From Nocardiopsis sp. TSRI0078 (GTDB lineage: Bacteria > Actinomycetota > Actinomycetes > Streptosporangiales > Streptosporangiaceae): 64,000 nucleotides of DNA. Position numbers and translations under genes: made by a program. Below the pieces are notes generated by a model. The model was not told the DNA's origin. It searched no databases and saw only the letters and a list, made by a program, of their open reading frames with translations. Positions 43,756-52,051 of this stretch are shown here, piece by piece; position 1 is the stretch's first letter; every line of letters begins with the position of its first letter. The stretch spans positions 1-64,000 of the forward strand of contig NZ_LWLB01000004.1 in the NCBI RefSeq assembly GCF_001905145.1, given 5' to 3'.

Positions 43756-44742
43756 TCAGGTGTACTCGGGGACCATCGCCCCGGCCAGGCGCAGGTGGGG
43801 CGCGGCCCGTTCACGCTCTCCCTGGCGCTGGAGCGTGCGGCCCAGCAGCAGGCGGGCGTAGGCGTCGTCCGGCCCCTCTCCCACCAGCGACTCCAGCGTC
43901 CGGCGGGCACGGCCCAACTGCGCGGAACGGTAGTAGGCGCGTGCGGCGAGCAGACGTACGTTCCGGTCGGCGGCGTGCTCGCCGAGCATGGGGCGGAGCA
44001 GGAGGAGCGCGCCGAGGGGGTCGCCCGCCCGCAGCAGGGACTCCGCCAGGCGGAAGCGCTCGACCTCCTCGGGGAGCCCGTGCGGAGTGTGCGCGGCGGC
44101 GTCGGCGAGGAAGCTCCGGATCGTGTCGGGGTGCTGGGCGCCCTCCAGGGCCCGGCCGTTGGCCACCAGGGTCGGGGAGGTGCGCACGCCGGCGGCCCTG
44201 CCCCGCAGGAGGAGTTCGCGGACGCGCTCGTCCCCCGCACCCTCGCCCAGGAGGCGGCCGCCCTCGGGGAACCCGGCCTGCCGGGAGACACGCTCCAGGA
44301 CCTCGGCGGAACCGATGTCGGCGGCCTCCGTGAAGTGGGCGCGCAGCACGCCCTCCGCCACGGCGTCCTGCAGGCCGGGCCCGCCGGCCTCCAGGGCGAG
44401 GACGAGGAGCCGGTGGGCGTCGTGGCTGCTCACCCGCCAGACGGCGCCCCAGGTGGGGCCGATCCCCTCCTCCGCCGCGATCCCGGCGACCCGGACCCGG
44501 TTCTCGTCCGGGGTGAGGCCGGGGGCGCAGGCCCGCAGGGCGGTCTCCAGGAGGGGGTCCCGCAGCAGTTCGTCCAGGGGTTCGGCCTCGGCGGGGGCCG
44601 ACGGGTCGATCCGATAGGGGCGCCAGACCACCTCCGCCCCCTCCCCCGCCGGACCTCCGCCCTCCGTGAGCGCCCGCTCCACGCGCCTCTTGCCGATATA
44701 GGCCCACGGGCAGACCACGTCCGCCCAGATCTCGATCCTCAT
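43756..44742 (-). CDS. DsbA/FrnE-type thioredoxin-fold protein with TPR-like tail
   Basis: 328 residues. The first 215 are a FrnE-like DsbA fold: EIWADVVCPWAYIGKRRVE near the N-terminus and [20 protein letters not shown] (cis-proline loop). The active site is C-P-W-A, with the second redox cysteine missing, so disulfide exchange is limited to one cysteine. The last 100 residues contain repeating helical pairs (DPLGALLLLRPMLGE, AARAYYRSAQLGRARRTLE, LGRTLQRQGERERAAPH) resembling TPR units. It is divergent from the TetR gene at 44835. Confidence 0.82.
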   Translation of the reverse strand: MRIEIWADVVCPWAYIGKRRVERALTEGGGPAGEGAEVVWRPYRIDPSAPAEAEPLDELLRDPLLETALRACAPGLTPDENRVRVAGIAAEEGIGPTWGAVWRVSSHDAHRLLVLALEAGGPGLQDAVAEGVLRAHFTEAADIGSAEVLERVSRQAGFPEGGRLLGEGAGDERVRELLLRGRAAGVRTSPTLVANGRALEGAQHPDTIRSFLADAAAHTPHGLPEEVERFRLAESLLRAGDPLGALLLLRPMLGEHAADRNVRLLAARAYYRSAQLGRARRTLESLVGEGPDDAYARLLLGRTLQRQGERERAAPHLRLAGAMVPEYT

Positions 44743-44763
44743 GCGGACAATCTAATCGACATA

Positions 44764-44797
44764 TGACGCTTAAGCAACAGATGTTGTTTATAAGTCA
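44764..44797. promoter_or_regulatory. Operator-like dyad between DsbA-like and TetR genes
   Basis: Arms TGACGCTTAAGCAACA and TGTTGTTTATAAGTCA are complementary at 12 of 16 positions around a 2-base centre. It is A+T-rich and lies in the 92-bp divergent region, the standard position for a TetR-family autoregulatory operator. A smaller palindrome CGACAGGTGTCG follows at 44811-44822. Confidence 0.55.
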
Positions 44798-44834
44798 GGT
44801 GACGCGTAGGCGACAGGTGTCGTAGCCTGGCCCA

Positions 44835-45392
44835 GTGAACCCCGACGACCCCCGTGTCCGGCGCACCCGGGAGCGCCTGCGCACCGCCCTGCTGTCCCTG
44901 GCCGCCGAGACCGAACTCGACGACGTCACCATGTCGGCCGTCGCCCGGCGGGCCGAGGTCAACCGGGCCACCGTGTACCAGCACTACGCCGACCTGGACG
45001 CCCTGGTCTCCGACGCCATGGAGGACGCCGTCGCGTACGTGGCGCGGTGCGCGGCTCTGTGCCCCCTGGACGCACCAAGCGACCGGGTCCCGGATCCGCT
45101 GGCGGACCTGTTCGCACACGTGGCGGCCAACGCCGTGCTCTACCGACGGACGCTCTCCGGCCACGGCAGCGCCCGTTTCGCGAACCGGCTGCGGGAGCGG
45201 CTGGCCGGGGAACTGGTCGCGCGCTTCGAGGAGGGCGCCCGGCCGCCGGGATTCGACGACGTCCCCGTACGGACGCACGCCGTCTACCTGGCGGGCGCGC
45301 TGGTGGGGGTCATCGCCGACTGGATCGGCGCCGGGGTGCCCGAGGGGCCCGCGGAGGCGGCACGGGCCGCCTGGCGCCTGCTGCGCGGCTGA
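44835..45392 (+). CDS. TetR-family transcriptional regulator
   Basis: 185 residues. N-terminal helix-turn-helix: RERLRTALLSLAAETELDDV, TMSAVARRAEVNRATVYQHY, ADLDALVSDAM. The C-terminal ligand/dimer domain has no specific signature. It is divergent from the DsbA/FrnE-like gene with a palindrome between them, so local autoregulation and control of the DsbA-like gene are likely. Confidence 0.88.
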   Translation: MNPDDPRVRRTRERLRTALLSLAAETELDDVTMSAVARRAEVNRATVYQHYADLDALVSDAMEDAVAYVARCAALCPLDAPSDRVPDPLADLFAHVAANAVLYRRTLSGHGSARFANRLRERLAGELVARFEEGARPPGFDDVPVRTHAVYLAGALVGVIADWIGAGVPEGPAEAARAAWRLLRG

Positions 45393-45655
45393 ACACCGCC
45401 CGTCGACGACGGAGGGCCCGCGGGAGCCGGTGGGCCGGGGGACGGGGTCCCGCACCCCCGGCCCCGGCCGGACCGTCGGCCGGCCGCGCCCAGCCCGCTC
45501 TCGCGCAGGACGCGTGCGACGCTGTCGTCGGGGCTGGAGCGGTGGCCGGTCACCGTCTCCAGGTCTGCGGGAAGCAGGTCGCCGGGCCGCCACCAGGCGC
45601 GCAGTTCGGCCTCGCCGTACTCGTCGGCCTGCGGCTCGATGACGTGCCGGGCCAC
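45284..45655 (-). CDS. Possible small hypothetical protein
   Basis: An open frame begins at GTG 45655 with GGGAG just upstream and starts eight bases after the SGNH esterase stop on the same strand. The first 55 residues (ARHVIEPQADEYGEAELRAW and so on) have balanced composition and GC-ending codons, as in real genes. The second half is Pro/Gly/Ser-rich and overlaps the 3' end of the TetR gene on the other strand, so only the first part may be genuine, for example a gene that lost its stop. No family recognised. Confidence 0.3.
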   Translation of the reverse strand: MARHVIEPQADEYGEAELRAWWRPGDLLPADLETVTGHRSSPDDSVARVLRESGLGAAGRRSGRGRGCGTPSPGPPAPAGPPSSTGGVQPRSRRQAARAASAGPSGTPAPIQSAMTPTSAPAR

Positions 45656-45663
45656 CGCTCCCG

Positions 45664-46971
45664 TCAGCGGCCTCCGGGCCGGAACAGCCGGGAGGGGACC
45701 GCCTCGGCCATGGCCGCCATGCCGGCGTCGTTGGGGTGCAGGCCGTCACCGCTGTCGTAGTCGGCCCGCAGGCGCAGCGGGTCCTCCGGGTCGCGCAGGG
45801 CCTCGTCGAAGTCGATGACGGCGTCGTACTCCCCGCTCGTCCGGATCCACTCGTTGACCGCCTGCCGCTTGTCCTCGTTCTCCTCGCTGTGGAAGCCGAG
45901 CGTGTCGCCCCCGAACGGCAGGATGGTGCCACCGTAGATCCGCAGGCCGGCGGCGTGCGCGCGGGCGATGAGCTGCCGGTGCCCACCGATGATCTCCTCG
46001 GCCGTGACGGTCTCCGAGACCGGTGCCGCCGTGCCGGGGTGGCCGAGGTCGTTCACACCGAGCAGGACGATGACGTGCCCCGCGCCCGGCTGCGACAGCA
46101 CGTCCCGGTCGAAGCGGCGCAGGGCGCTCTGCCCGAAGAAGGCCGCGTAGTCCTCCGTGTCGCTGCCCTCGGGCGGGTTGGGGTCGTGCAGGAGCCGGTT
46201 GCCCGCGATCCCCGAGTTCAGCACACCGGTGTGCCCCAGGCGCCCGGCGAGCAGGTCGGGCCACCTGTGGTTGGCGTTCACCTCGGTCTCGGAGCCGTCG
46301 GTGATGGAGTCGCCCAGAGCCACGACCGCGTCGGCGATCCTGCTGCGGGCGCGCACGCTGACCCCCGAGAGGAAGTGCCACTGGGTGAGCGTCTCGGTCG
46401 CCTCGACCGCCTTGTCACCGGTGACGTTGCCCTCGGCCACCACGTTCTCCTGGTGGGAGGAGGCGTGCAGGGTGGTCACGGGGGTCTCGTCCGGGACGTG
46501 GATGCTCACGACCAGGTCGGAGTGCGGGGGCAGTGCCAGCGGCACCGGATCACTGATCATCGGCGCACCGGCCGGAACGGTCACCGACGTGCGTCCGCCG
46601 AAGGTGACGGTGCGGTCGGTGGACGGATCGGTGTCGGTTCCCGACGAGCCCGACCGGAGCGCCACGTGCACCTCTCCGAGGCGCAGCGGCGTCTCGCCGA
46701 ACTCGTTGGTGAGCCGCAGGCGCAGCCGGTCGCCGCCGATGCTCGTGCGGACCACCTGCCGGACGGTCTGGTCGTGCAGGACGGGGGTCGCCGTGGCCGG
46801 TGCGGCGGTCGGCACGGACGCCCAGGTGCCGACCCAGTCGTCGGTCCCGTCCGGGGCGGAGGGCTCCGCGGGGTCGGCGGCGACGGTGACGGCGGTCCAG
46901 CCGGAGAGCAGGACCAGCGCGCTCACCAGGACGGCGGTGTGGCGCCGCCAGGCACGGGGGGTGTGGGGCAT
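45664..46971 (-). CDS. Secreted SGNH/GDSL hydrolase
   Basis: 435 residues with a signal peptide (HTAVLVSALVLLSGWTAVTVA). An N-terminal beta-rich region (GTWASVPTAAPATATPVLHD, LRLRLTNEFGETPLRLGEVH) precedes the SGNH domain: block I VVALGDSITDGS (Ser), block II GIAGNRLLHD (Gly), block III LLGVNDLGHPG (Asn), block V SGDGLHPNDAG (Asp-x-x-His). Together with the CE4 protein upstream (23-base gap, same operon) it probably removes acetyl or similar esters from plant polysaccharide or oligosaccharides. Confidence 0.9.
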   Translation of the reverse strand: MPHTPRAWRRHTAVLVSALVLLSGWTAVTVAADPAEPSAPDGTDDWVGTWASVPTAAPATATPVLHDQTVRQVVRTSIGGDRLRLRLTNEFGETPLRLGEVHVALRSGSSGTDTDPSTDRTVTFGGRTSVTVPAGAPMISDPVPLALPPHSDLVVSIHVPDETPVTTLHASSHQENVVAEGNVTGDKAVEATETLTQWHFLSGVSVRARSRIADAVVALGDSITDGSETEVNANHRWPDLLAGRLGHTGVLNSGIAGNRLLHDPNPPEGSDTEDYAAFFGQSALRRFDRDVLSQPGAGHVIVLLGVNDLGHPGTAAPVSETVTAEEIIGGHRQLIARAHAAGLRIYGGTILPFGGDTLGFHSEENEDKRQAVNEWIRTSGEYDAVIDFDEALRDPEDPLRLRADYDSGDGLHPNDAGMAAMAEAVPSRLFRPGGR

Positions 46972-46994
46972 GTCGTCTCCTGGGTCCGCGGGGG

Positions 46995-47759
46995 CTATCC
47001 GCGCCGGGCGGGGCGGGTGAGGTGCCAGCCGTCGGACTTGAGGGCCGGGATGAGGCGGGCCACGGCGGCGACCGTCTGGCCGCGGTCGCCCCCGCCGTCG
47101 TGCAGGAGCACCACCGATCCCGGTGTCGCGCCCTCCTCCAGGCGCCGGAGGAGCTCGTCGGTCCCGGGCGGCGCCCAGTCCTCGACGGCGAGGCTCCAGC
47201 CGAGCGGCTGCATACCCAGCCCCGCGGCCACCGCGGGGGTCTGGCCCCAGGCCCCGTAGGGCGCGCGGAAGTAGGGGATGCGTGCGTGGGGCACCGCCTC
47301 GCGGATCGCGGCGTTGGTCTCCAGCAGGTCCGCGCGGACGTCCTCCGCCGGCCAGGTGCTCATGTCGTCGTGGCTCATCGTGTGGTTGCACAGCGTGTGC
47401 CCGTCCGCCGCGATCCGCCGGACGATGTCGGGGTACTGGCGCACGTGGTCGCCCCACAGGCAGAACACGGCCTTGACGCGGTGCTCGCGCAGCACGTCGA
47501 GCAGCCGGGGCGTGTTGCGGGGGTCGGGCCCGTCGTCGAAGGTGAGGGCCACGGCCCGGCCGCCCCTCCGCGTCGAGTCGACGATGTCGGGGGTGGCGGG
47601 GCCGTTGGAGGCGAAGGGCCCCTTGTGCGTGGAGGGTCCGGAGGAAGAGGAGTGGAGGAGGGCCTGCGCGGGGGTCGCGACGCACAGGGCGAGTCCGAGG
47701 GTGAACAGGGTCGTCAGAAATCGGCCCCGCGTGCGGGAACGTCCGTGAGGGGTGGTCAC
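46995..47759 (-). CDS. Secreted CE4 polysaccharide deacetylase
   Basis: 254 residues from GTG 47759, eight bases after GGAG. Signal peptide FLTTLFTLGLALCVATPAQA. NodB-homology motifs: VALTFDDGPDPRNTPRLLD (MT1, catalytic Asp-Asp), CNHTMSHDDMS (MT2, metal His pair), YFRAPYGAWG (MT3), LGWSLAVEDW (MT4) and VVLLHDGGGDR (MT5). CE4 members deacetylate chitin, peptidoglycan or xylan. Location next to a GH10 xylanase and shared CGGAA-TTCCG palindromes favour acetyl-xylan. Confidence 0.9.
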   Translation of the reverse strand: MTTPHGRSRTRGRFLTTLFTLGLALCVATPAQALLHSSSSGPSTHKGPFASNGPATPDIVDSTRRGGRAVALTFDDGPDPRNTPRLLDVLREHRVKAVFCLWGDHVRQYPDIVRRIAADGHTLCNHTMSHDDMSTWPAEDVRADLLETNAAIREAVPHARIPYFRAPYGAWGQTPAVAAGLGMQPLGWSLAVEDWAPPGTDELLRRLEEGATPGSVVLLHDGGGDRGQTVAAVARLIPALKSDGWHLTRPARRG

Positions 47760-47793
47760 ACAGGTCTCCTTGGCCACGGAGATCGGGGGGGTA

Positions 47794-47811
47794 TTCCGGA
47801 ACCTTCCGGAA
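47794..47811. promoter_or_regulatory. Palindromic operator candidate upstream of the CE4-SGNH operon
   Basis: TTCCGGAA-CC-TTCCGGAA (18 bp), containing CGGAA-CC-TTCCG. It lies 35-52 bases before the CE4 start. The xylanase promoter at 49027-49047 carries CGGAAATTTCCG and CGGAACTTCCG. The adjacent LacI gene is the obvious candidate to bind both. Confidence 0.6.
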
Positions 47812-47893
47812 GTCAGAGGCAGCCTAAGGAGCACCACGGCGCGGTGTCAACGGACCTGTGCGCACCGCGACCGCCGCCGCCGTGGGCGGCGGT

Positions 47894-48910
47894 TCACGGC
47901 GGCGATCCGGTGCTGCCCCGGACGACGAGCTCGGTCGCCAGCTCGACCCTCGGGCTCTCGATCGCCTCGTGCTGTACGAGCCGCTGCACCGTGCGCACCG
48001 CGAGCCTGCCCATGTCGGACAGCGGCTGGCGCACCGTGGTCAGCGACGGCGAGGACCAGCGCGCCTCCGGCAGGTCGTCGAAGCCCACCACGCTGACGTC
48101 GCCGGGGACCCGCAGGCCCCGTCGCCGCAGCGCTTCGTAGACCCCGAGGGCCATCTGGTCGCTGGCCGCGAACACGGCCGTGGGCGGCTCGGCGAGGTCG
48201 AACAGTCGCTCCCCCGCCCGGAAACCGGACTCGTAGCCGAACTCGCCCGGGACCACCAGCTCGTCCTCGACGGCCAGTCCCGCGGTCTCCAGCCCGGCCC
48301 GGTACCCGTCGAGCCGGGCGCGGCTGCACCACATCTCGGGGCGGCCGGCGACGAAGGCGATGCGGCGGTGCCCGAGGTGGATCAGGTGCTCGGTGGCGCT
48401 CAGGCCCCCGGCCCAGTTGGTGGCGCCGATCGTGGGCGTGGCCAGGTCCGGGACCCCGACCGGGTCGACGACCACGGCGGGCACGTGCAGCTCCCCCAGT
48501 TCCGCCTGCAGGGCGGGGTCCAGGTCCGTGGTCACGAGGATGGCGCCGTCGCTGGCGCGCGAGCGGACGTTCTCCAGCCACTGGCGCGTCGAGCTGGCCC
48601 TGCGGTGTATGGCCGAGACCACGATGCCGGTGCCCGACTCGTGCGCGGCGTCCTCCACACCGCGGATGATCTCGACCGCCCACGGGCTGTCCAGGTCGTT
48701 GAAGACCAGGTCGAGCAGGCCTATCCGCTCCCGGGGGCGGCTGCCGCGGCGCCGGTAGCCGTGGACCCGGATCAGGGTCTCGATGCGTTCGCGCGTGGCG
48801 GGGGCCACGTCCCCCCGGCCGTTGAGGACGCGCGACACCGTCGGCGCGGACACGCCTGCCTCGGCGGCGATGGCGGAGATGGTGACGTCTCGTGACGGGC
48901 TGTCGGCCAC
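47894..48910 (-). CDS. LacI-family transcriptional repressor
   Basis: 338 residues from GTG 48910, five bases after GGAGG. N-terminal LacI helix-turn-helix and hinge: VTISAIAAEAGVSAPTVSRV, then LNGRGDVAPATRERIETLI. Periplasmic-binding-protein core with IGLLDLVFNDLDSPWAVEII, HLGHRRIAFVAG and SVVGFDDLPEARWSSPSLTT. It sits between the xylanase (divergent) and the CE4-SGNH operon (downstream, same strand). I predict repression of both through CGGAA-N-TTCCG palindromes and release by a xylan-derived sugar. Confidence 0.9.
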   Translation of the reverse strand: MADSPSRDVTISAIAAEAGVSAPTVSRVLNGRGDVAPATRERIETLIRVHGYRRRGSRPRERIGLLDLVFNDLDSPWAVEIIRGVEDAAHESGTGIVVSAIHRRASSTRQWLENVRSRASDGAILVTTDLDPALQAELGELHVPAVVVDPVGVPDLATPTIGATNWAGGLSATEHLIHLGHRRIAFVAGRPEMWCSRARLDGYRAGLETAGLAVEDELVVPGEFGYESGFRAGERLFDLAEPPTAVFAASDQMALGVYEALRRRGLRVPGDVSVVGFDDLPEARWSSPSLTTVRQPLSDMGRLAVRTVQRLVQHEAIESPRVELATELVVRGSTGSPP

Positions 48911-48979
48911 TGGTCCTCCCTTGTACTCACCCAGGGTACGAGCACGGACGGTGGACCGGTACACGAATACGGCCGGACC

Positions 48980-49009
48980 TTGACGCTTCGCACGTCAACA
49001 GCCTAGTGT
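48980..49009 (+). promoter_or_regulatory. Sigma70-type promoter of the xylanase gene
   Basis: TTGACG at 48980-48985, 18 bases, TAGTGT at 49004-49009. The start would lie near 49016, just before the palindromes. Confidence 0.5.
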
Positions 49010-49026
49010 CCATTTCCCACATGTTA

Positions 49027-49047
49027 CGGAAATTTCCGGAACTTCCG
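49027..49047. promoter_or_regulatory. Double palindromic operator in the xylanase leader
   Basis: CGGAAATTTCCG (49027-49038, perfect 12-bp palindrome) overlaps CGGAACTTCCG (49037-49047). Both have the arms of the 47794-47811 site. Position downstream of the -10 suits repression. Confidence 0.6.
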
Positions 49048-49072
49048 TAGGTGCGAGAACTGGAGACCCCCC

Positions 49073-50245
49073 ATGAAACCGGTCCGTCTCATCACCGCCG
49101 TGCTCGCCGCGGCGGCGCTGTCGCTGCCCCTGGCCGCTCCGGCGGCAGCCGGTCCCTCCCCCGACCACCGGCCTCCGGACCACCCCCGGCACTCCAAGCC
49201 CGGAACGCTGCGCTGGGCCGCCCCCGACGGCTTCGTCATCGGCACCGCCGTCGCGGGCGGCGGCCACCACGAGGAGCAGGACTACCCCGACCCCTTCACC
49301 TCGGACAGGAAGTACCGCAAGCTCCTGGCCCGCCACTTCAGCTCGGTCTCCCCCGAGAACCAGATGAAGTGGGAGTACATCCACCCCGAGCGGGGCGAGT
49401 ACGACTTCGGGATGGCCGACTCCATCGTGGAGTTCGCCGAGCGCAACGGCCAGGACGTGCGCGGGCACACGCTCTTCTGGCACAGCCAGAACCCGGCGTG
49501 GCTGGAGGAGGGCGACTTCTCCGACGAGGAGCTGCGCGAGATCCTGCACGACCACATCACGGCCGTCGTCGGGCGCTACGCGGGCCGGATCGACCAGTGG
49601 GACGTGGCCAACGAGATCTTCGACGAGTCGGGTGAGCTGCGCACAGAGGACAACATCTGGATCCGTGAACTCGGTCCGGAGATCATCGCCGACGCCTTCC
49701 GCTGGGCCCACGAGGCCGACCCGTCGGCGGAGCTGTACTTCAACGACTACGGCGTCGAGGACGTCAACGCCAAGAGCGACGCCTACTACGCGCTGGTCCA
49801 GGATCTGCTCGCCGAGGGCGTTCCGGTGCACGGGTTCTCCGCCCAGGTGCACCTGAGCACCCAGTACGGCTTCCCCGGGAGCCTCCAGGAGAACCTGCGG
49901 CGCTTCGACGACCTCGGCCTGGGCACCGCCCTGACCGAGGTGGACGTGCGCATGCGGCTGCCCGAGAGCGGGGTGGCGACCCCCGAGCAGCTGGAGCAGC
50001 AGTCCGACTACTACGAGCAGGCGCTCTCGGCGTGCCTGAACGTGGAGGGCTGCGACTCCTTCACCATCTGGGGCTTCACCGACAAGTACTCCTGGGTGCC
50101 GGTGTTCTTCGAGGGTGAGGGCTCCGCGACGATCATGGACGGGCGGTTCACGCCCAAGCCCGCCTACTTCGCCCTGAGGTCCACCCTCCTGGAGGCCGGG
50201 GGCGGCGGTCGGCCGGCCCCGCCCTGGGCCGGCCGCGGCCGGTAG
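49073..50245 (+). CDS. Secreted GH10 endo-1,4-beta-xylanase
   Basis: 390 residues; signal peptide 1-26 (LITAVLAAAALSLPLAAPAAA). GH10 features are FSSVSPENQMKWEYIHPERG, DVRGHTLFWHSQNPAW, the acid/base region IDQWDVANEIFDE (E181), FSAQVHLSTQYG, and nucleophile LTEVDVRMRL (E289), ending in GFTDKYSWVP. The segment WDVANE in place of the usual WDVVNE is minor. No carbohydrate-binding module follows, only a short Gly/Pro-rich tail. It is controlled by promoter 48980-49009 and, by prediction, the divergent LacI repressor. Confidence 0.95.
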   Translation: MKPVRLITAVLAAAALSLPLAAPAAAGPSPDHRPPDHPRHSKPGTLRWAAPDGFVIGTAVAGGGHHEEQDYPDPFTSDRKYRKLLARHFSSVSPENQMKWEYIHPERGEYDFGMADSIVEFAERNGQDVRGHTLFWHSQNPAWLEEGDFSDEELREILHDHITAVVGRYAGRIDQWDVANEIFDESGELRTEDNIWIRELGPEIIADAFRWAHEADPSAELYFNDYGVEDVNAKSDAYYALVQDLLAEGVPVHGFSAQVHLSTQYGFPGSLQENLRRFDDLGLGTALTEVDVRMRLPESGVATPEQLEQQSDYYEQALSACLNVEGCDSFTIWGFTDKYSWVPVFFEGEGSATIMDGRFTPKPAYFALRSTLLEAGGGGRPAPPWAGRGR

Positions 50246-50300
50246 CCCGGCGGTTCCCCGACGCGGACACCCACGCCGTACCCGCCGGCGGCGGGTACCG

Positions 50301-50340
50301 CCGCCCGGGCCGGCGGGGCCCTCCCCGCCGGTCCGGGCGG
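50301..50340. terminator. Bidirectional terminator between xylanase and pth
   Basis: An 18-bp stem (CCGCCCGGGCCGGCGGGG / CCCCGCCGGTCCGGGCGG, one G-T wobble) with loop CCCT, right before the pth stop. Confidence 0.75.
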
Positions 50341-50341
50341 C

Positions 50342-50917
50342 TCAGGCGGCGGTGTGGTAGATGTTCTGCGCCCGTTCCAGGCCCTCGGTGAGGACGGTAC
50401 GGACCGCGTCGGCCGCGCGCTCGACGTTCAGGTCCAGCTCGGCGCGCTCGGCGGAGGAGAAGTCCTTGAGGACGTAGGCGGCCGGATCGGTGCGGCCCGG
50501 CGGGCGGCCCACCCCGAAGCGCACCCGGACGTAGTCGGGACTGGACAGGGACGCGGTCATCGACTTCAGGCCGTTGTGCCCGCCCGGGCCGCCGCCCTTC
50601 TTGAGCTTGAGCGCGCCGTAGTCGATGTCCATCTCGTCGTGCACCACGACGATCCGCTCGACCGGCACCTTGTAGAACCGGGCCAGCCCGGACACCGGGC
50701 CTCCCGACAGGTTCATGAAGCTCCGCGGCTTGGCCAGCACCACCGGCACACCGTCCAGGCGGGTCTCCACCACCTCGGCGTGCGCCTTGTGCGCCTTCCA
50801 GCGCTCGCCCCCGGCGAGCGCGTCCACCACCAGGAAACCGGCGTTGTGCCTGTTCCCGGCGTACTTGGGCCCGGGATTGCCCAGCCCCACGACGAGCCAG
50901 CGCTCGGTCTCAGCCAT
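50342..50917 (-). CDS. pth: Peptidyl-tRNA hydrolase
   Basis: 191 residues from ATG 50917, the usual family length. Signatures: [20 protein letters not shown] (catalytic His, Asn), [40 protein letters not shown] (catalytic Asp), [12 protein letters not shown]. It recycles tRNA from prematurely released peptidyl-tRNA. An in-frame ATG at 50998 would add 27 residues including a Trp/Gly-rich stretch ([11 protein letters not shown]); neither start has a clear ribosome site. It lies downstream of L25/Ctc, a common actinobacterial order. Confidence 0.94.
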   Translation of the reverse strand: MAETERWLVVGLGNPGPKYAGNRHNAGFLVVDALAGGERWKAHKAHAEVVETRLDGVPVVLAKPRSFMNLSGGPVSGLARFYKVPVERIVVVHDEMDIDYGALKLKKGGGPGGHNGLKSMTASLSSPDYVRVRFGVGRPPGRTDPAAYVLKDFSSAERAELDLNVERAADAVRTVLTEGLERAQNIYHTAA

Positions 50918-51033
50918 GTCCTCGTTCTTCCCGCCGGCGCTCTCACCGCCGGCCTCGCCTGCGCCGCCGCCGAACAGCCTGCCCCACCAGTTCCCCATGG
51001 GGCACGACCCTACCGACACGGCGTCCGAAACGC

Positions 51034-51069
51034 CGAACGCGCGGTCCCCTTCCGGGAACCGCGCGTTCG
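51034..51069 (-). terminator. Stem-loop after the L25/Ctc gene
   Basis: Twelve-base arms CGAACGCGCGGT / ACCGCGCGTTCG with further CCC/GGG pairing inside, 27 bases past the rplY stop. On the reverse strand GCGTTTCGG follows. Confidence 0.65.
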
Positions 51070-51096
51070 GTGAGTGCGAAGGAGAGCGCTTCCGCC

Positions 51097-51702
51097 CTAC
51101 TCGGCGGAGGCCTCCTCGGTGGACTCGCTCTCGGCGGCCTCCTCGCTGGTCTCCGGCTCGTCCTCGACGCGCGGCGCGGAGACGGTCAGCAGGATGGTCT
51201 CGGGGTCGCTGGCCAGGGAGGTCCCTGCGGGCAGCTTGATGTCGGCGGCGGTCTTCGTGGTGCCGACCTCCAGACCCTCGACGTCGAAGTCCACACCCTC
51301 GGGGATGTGGGTGGCCTCGGCCTCGACGGCCACGGTGACGAGCTCCTGGGTGAGCACACCCGGGGCCTTGACCTCGCCGGTCAGGTGGATCGGGATCTCG
51401 ACCTCGACCTTCTCGCCCTTGGAGACGACCAGCAGGTCGACGTGCTCCAGGAAGCCCTTGATGGCGTCGCGCTGCACGCTCTTGGGCAGGGCGAGGTTGT
51501 CCTTGTCCACACCGTCGAGACGGATCAGGACGTTGGGGGTCTTCAGGGCGAGCATGAGATCGTGGCCCGGCAGGTTCAGGTGGCGGGGCTCGGTGCCGTG
51601 GCCGTAGAGGACGGCCGGCACCTTACCCGCGCGGCGGGCGCGACGAGAGGCGCCCTTGCCGAATTCCGTGCGGGGCTCGGCAGCGATACGTACCTCGGAC
51701 AC
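51097..51702 (-). CDS. rplY: 50S ribosomal protein L25 / general stress protein Ctc
   Basis: 201 residues from GTG 51702, eight bases after AGGAG. The N-terminal L25 5S-rRNA-binding domain begins [20 protein letters not shown] and contains [11 protein letters not shown]; the C-terminal Ctc/TL5 beta domain follows ([33 protein letters not shown]), with a Glu/Ser-rich tail. It stabilises 5S rRNA in the large subunit and is stress-induced in some bacteria. Its position upstream of pth and near prs-glmU is conserved in actinobacteria. Confidence 0.93.
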   Translation of the reverse strand: MSEVRIAAEPRTEFGKGASRRARRAGKVPAVLYGHGTEPRHLNLPGHDLMLALKTPNVLIRLDGVDKDNLALPKSVQRDAIKGFLEHVDLLVVSKGEKVEVEIPIHLTGEVKAPGVLTQELVTVAVEAEATHIPEGVDFDVEGLEVGTTKTAADIKLPAGTSLASDPETILLTVSAPRVEDEPETSEEAAESESTEEASAE

Positions 51703-52051
51703 GACAAAACTCCTCGGGTTCAACCCCGCAGTACGGGGAACACGACTCCAGTAGTACGAACGATTCCCGCCCTCGGCGGGGAATGCGGCGGGGTCACCCC
51801 GCAGTTCAGGGGACGCAACCGTCCTGGTTCCAGGCGTGCCCGGCGAGCCGCCACCGGACCCGCCCGGCCCGGGAACGCTCGTCGCGCACCCCTGCCCGTA
51901 CTTTCACACGCAGCCTCGCAGGACTCCGCCTGGGCACGGGGACACTCGGCCAAGTCTACTGGTTCCACCGACGACTCCGAACACTCCCCGCGCACTCCCC
52001 TTCTCCCCCGGCCGGAAGGGGCCCCGGCCGCGCGGGCCCGGCCGCCCGTGG
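51703..52051. other. Intergenic region upstream of rplY
   Basis: 349 bp. It holds an imperfect hairpin (ATTCCCGCC-CTC-GGCGGGGAAT, 51763-51784) in the probable rplY leader. No gene or clear promoter pair is visible. Confidence 0.4.
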
